From positions 1 to 64,000 of the forward strand of contig JBBCGS010000006.1 in the NCBI GenBank assembly GCA_037200125.1: DNA of 64,000 bases. Reading direction: 5' to 3'. How positions within the stretch are numbered: the stretch's first letter is position 1; each line of letters begins with the position of its first letter. The notes beneath the pieces were generated by a model. The model saw only the letters and a program-made list of their open reading frames with translations, did not search any database and was not told the DNA's origin. The translations under genes and the position numbers were made by a program. Source of the stretch: JADGHX01 sp037200125. Its GTDB lineage: Bacteria; Pseudomonadota; Gammaproteobacteria; Steroidobacterales; Steroidobacteraceae. Shown here one piece after another: positions 62,364-64,000 of this stretch.

Positions 62364-62582
62364 GTGAACCATTCCGCGCGCGCCGCGGCGGAAGTCGACC
62401 TTCTGATCCGCACCGGCGGGGAAAAACGCCTCAGCGATTTTCTTCTCTGGGAGAGCGCCTACGCCGAACTGCACTTCACCGAGTGCCTGTGGCCGGACTT
62501 CGACGAGCAACATTTCCAGGCGGCGCTCGAAGACTACGCCGGTCGCGCGCGACGTTTCGGCAAGCTAGCTCGAAACGCTTGA
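62364..62582 (+). pseudogene. C-terminal fragment of an undecaprenyl diphosphate synthase-like protein
   Basis: About 70 residues match only the last conserved region of cis-prenyltransferases: VDLLIRTGGEKRLSDF, LLWESAYAELHFTECLWPDFDE and a final YAGRARRFGKL. The phosphate-binding N-terminal two thirds are absent, so it cannot be an active synthase. Start assigned to GTG 62364; the frame stays open a little further upstream. It may be a relic, or a small protein that keeps the dimer-interface part of the fold. Confidence 0.65.
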
Positions 62583-62654
62583 TGCCCCAGGCAACTCACC
62601 CCGCCGCGCGACGAGCGTCGTCAGCGCCGGCGCCTGACCTTCGCAGGAGCCTTC

Positions 62655-62888
62655 ATGAAAACCTTCGCAACGTTCGGTCTCGGCTCACTCGGCTCCATCA
62701 GTTTCCAGCACGCCATTCACGCGCTGCCGGCGGACCGCCCGCACGGCGTCGCCACGGATTGCTGGATACGGCTCGACGGCAAGCTCGGTCTCGTCATCGA
62801 CGCCACGCAATCCGCCAGCGGCCTGAGCGGCCACTTCATGGTGAAGCACGGAGGCATCTGGCAACGCCTCACGCTCAAGACTGAATAG
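62655..62888 (+). CDS. Small hypothetical protein
   Basis: 77 residues, beginning at ATG 62655 five bases after GGAG. No domain recognised. The middle is beta-like (CWIRLDGKLGLVIDATQS) and the end reads FMVKHGGIWQRLTLKTE. It has no signal peptide or membrane helix. The good ribosome-binding site and even composition support it being real. Confidence 0.5.
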   Translation: MKTFATFGLGSLGSISFQHAIHALPADRPHGVATDCWIRLDGKLGLVIDATQSASGLSGHFMVKHGGIWQRLTLKTE

Positions 62889-62898
62889 CCGTGCCCGG

Positions 62899-63048
62899 CT
62901 AACTGAGCAAGCGTCCGCCGAAGAGGCCGAGCAGTCCGACGATGATCAGGTAGATCGCCACGATGTAATTGAGCAGTCGTGGCACGATGAGAATCAGAAT
63001 GCCCGCGATCAAAGCGATCAACGGGCCGATGGCGACGTAGAGATTCAC
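62899..63048 (-). CDS. Small DUF3096-type membrane protein
   Basis: 49 residues from GTG 63048 to TAG 62899, almost entirely two hydrophobic helices (GPLIALIAGILILIVP and NYIVAIYLIIVGLLGLFGG) joined by RLL. This is the layout of the DUF3096 family of tiny inner-membrane proteins of unknown function. An 11-bp inverted repeat lies just upstream. Ends 10 bp from the convergent 77-residue gene. Confidence 0.75.
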   Translation of the reverse strand: MNLYVAIGPLIALIAGILILIVPRLLNYIVAIYLIIVGLLGLFGGRLLS

Positions 63049-63054
63049 GGGGGC

Positions 63055-63096
63055 CTTCCGAGCGTGGGGAGGGGGCGCTCAAGATACGCTCGGAAG
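63055..63096. repeat. 11-bp perfect inverted repeat upstream of the DUF3096 gene
   Basis: CTTCCGAGCGT (63055-63065) and ACGCTCGGAAG (63086-63096) with a 20-bp spacer, directly before the GTG start. It may be a leader hairpin or a regulator site. Confidence 0.6.
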
Positions 63097-63212
63097 CTCG
63101 GCCAGTTCCATTCCCAAACAACTTCCCTTGTAACAATGAGGCGGCCGCCTTCGCGGACTCGAGAAGGCAGCGCCACTGGACTAGCTCGCGCCCGTCCGCG
63201 TATCGTGCGCCG

Positions 63213-64000
63213 ATGCCGAACAAACCGGGCGCGCCTGCGACCCGAGCCTTCCGAATCGATCCGTTCATCATCGCGCTGCTGATCGCCGCCGCGCTGGGCT
63301 TGGTGCTGCCCGCGTACGGCGTGGTGGCCACGATCGTTGACGTCCTGAAGACCGCCGCCATCGCGCTCCTCTTCTTCTTGCAAGGCGTGCGTCTCGAGCG
63401 AGCCGCCGTGGTTCAGGGGATGACACATTGGCGCCTGCAGTTGCTGACGCTCGCCTCCACATTCGTGCTCTTCCCGATTCTCGGTTTCGCGCTCAACTTC
63501 GCGGTGCCGGGTTTTCTGAGTGATTCGCTGTGGCTCGGCGTGTTGTTCCTGTGCGCGCTGCCCTCCACGGTGCAATCGTCCATCGCGTTCACGTCCATCG
63601 CGCGCGGCAACGTGTCGGCCGCCGTCTGCGCGGCCACGGCCTCCAATCTTCTCGGCATCGCGATCACGCCATTGCTGGTGGCTGTACTGTTAAAGCGCCA
63701 CAGCGACATCTCGCCGCTCCAACAGGTCGAGCAGATCGTGCTCCAGCTGCTGGTGCCTTTCGTCGTGGGCCAGATCATGAGTCGCTGGCTGCGCCCCTGG
63801 GCGAAGCGCAACTCGGCGGTACTTTCCATAACGGACCGCGGATCCATCGTGCTGGTGGTTTACGCCGCGTTCAGCGCCGCCATGCTCGCGGGCGCCTGGT
63901 CGGCGCTCAAACCGGTCGAACTGGCGAAGATTCTGGGCGTGAGCGCGCTGCTCCTCACGATCGTCCTGTTCTTCACCCGCTTCGCCAGCCGCGCGCTCGG
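63213..64000 (+). CDS. Bile acid:sodium symporter family transporter, 3' end outside the window
   Basis: At least 262 residues from ATG 63213, open at the window end. Hydrophobic helices begin near residue 14 (PFIIALLIAAALGLVLPAYG). ALLFFLQGVRLERAAVVQGM, LCALPSTVQSSIAFTSIARGNVSAAVCAATASNLLGIAITPLL and QLLVPFVVGQIMSRWLRPW fit the SBF-like/YfeH branch rather than true bile-acid carriers. Substrate unknown. No strong Shine-Dalgarno is seen before the ATG. Confidence 0.85.
   Translation, partial: MPNKPGAPATRAFRIDPFIIALLIAAALGLVLPAYGVVATIVDVLKTAAIALLFFLQGVRLERAAVVQGMTHWRLQLLTLASTFVLFPILGFALNFAVPGFLSDSLWLGVLFLCALPSTVQSSIAFTSIARGNVSAAVCAATASNLLGIAITPLLVAVLLKRHSDISPLQQVEQIVLQLLVPFVVGQIMSRWLRPWAKRNSAVLSITDRGSIVLVVYAAFSAAMLAGAWSALKPVELAKILGVSALLLTIVLFFTRFASRAL

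Noticed and set aside
62144..62884. 246-codon frame after lepB
   Set aside because: Only the first part is membrane-like; the rest is an Arg-rich shadow of the downstream small genes.

Overview
The window is GC-rich Gram-negative chromosomal DNA. It carries a lipid A late acyltransferase, a TonB-dependent receptor, RraB, a tRNA-Arg and an aerobic catabolic gene set. RraB and the gene complement suggest a gammaproteobacterium, perhaps of the Xanthomonadales/Nevskiales/Steroidobacterales type; this is an inference without 16S support. Plant-polysaccharide traits (D-xylose oxidation, hexuronate use, a broken alpha-glucuronidase) suggest a soil or rhizosphere organism. No prophage, insertion sequence or CRISPR array was found.

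Layout. 1-13.7 kb: acetoacetyl-CoA synthetase and ZapE, a truncated AlbA-type protein, hppD divergent from a MarR regulator with a palindromic operator between them, a pyruvate dehydrogenase E1a-E1b-E2 operon whose E1-beta gene carries a one-base frameshift, and the large NAD-glutamate dehydrogenase. 13.7-17 kb: a VapBC pair with its own operator, gpmA, and a ferredoxin/enoyl-CoA hydratase/RraB run. 17-21.2 kb: a TPP-riboswitch-controlled thiamine salvage operon (TonB receptor, thiamine-binding protein, frameshifted PnuT-type transporter, sugar/thiamine-kinase-like phosphotransferase). 21.3-25.4 kb: PhzF, NhaA, and a coupled Rieske/HEAT-repeat pair.

25.4-31.3 kb holds the most unusual structure: five genes on the minus strand, each overlapping the next at its start/stop codons. 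They encode an MBL-fold hydrolase, a twin-ATPase ModF-like protein, a beta-lactamase-fold protein that has lost its catalytic residues, a TetA-type MFS exporter and a beta-propeller. glpD and glpK follow on the plus strand, then a possible minus-strand small RNA, a Ser/Thr kinase with C-terminal helical repeats, a FecR/DUF6600 protein, a GNAT acetyltransferase and a lipoprotein alpha/beta hydrolase.

41.2-54.8 kb is a Weimberg D-xylose oxidation cluster (transporter, XylX, XylA, XylB, XylC, XylD, second transporter) behind a LacI regulator. Next to it are D-mannonate dehydratase and a hexuronate transporter, with remnants of an alpha-glucuronidase gene between them. Matching LacI-type palindromes lie in front of both transporter genes. 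55-64 kb: acetate kinase and phosphoketolase, with a 23-bp tandem repeat grown from the end of ackA; then LpxL, tRNA-Arg, a secreted protein, signal peptidase I, a cis-prenyltransferase fragment, small proteins, and a bile-acid-symporter-type gene that runs off the end.
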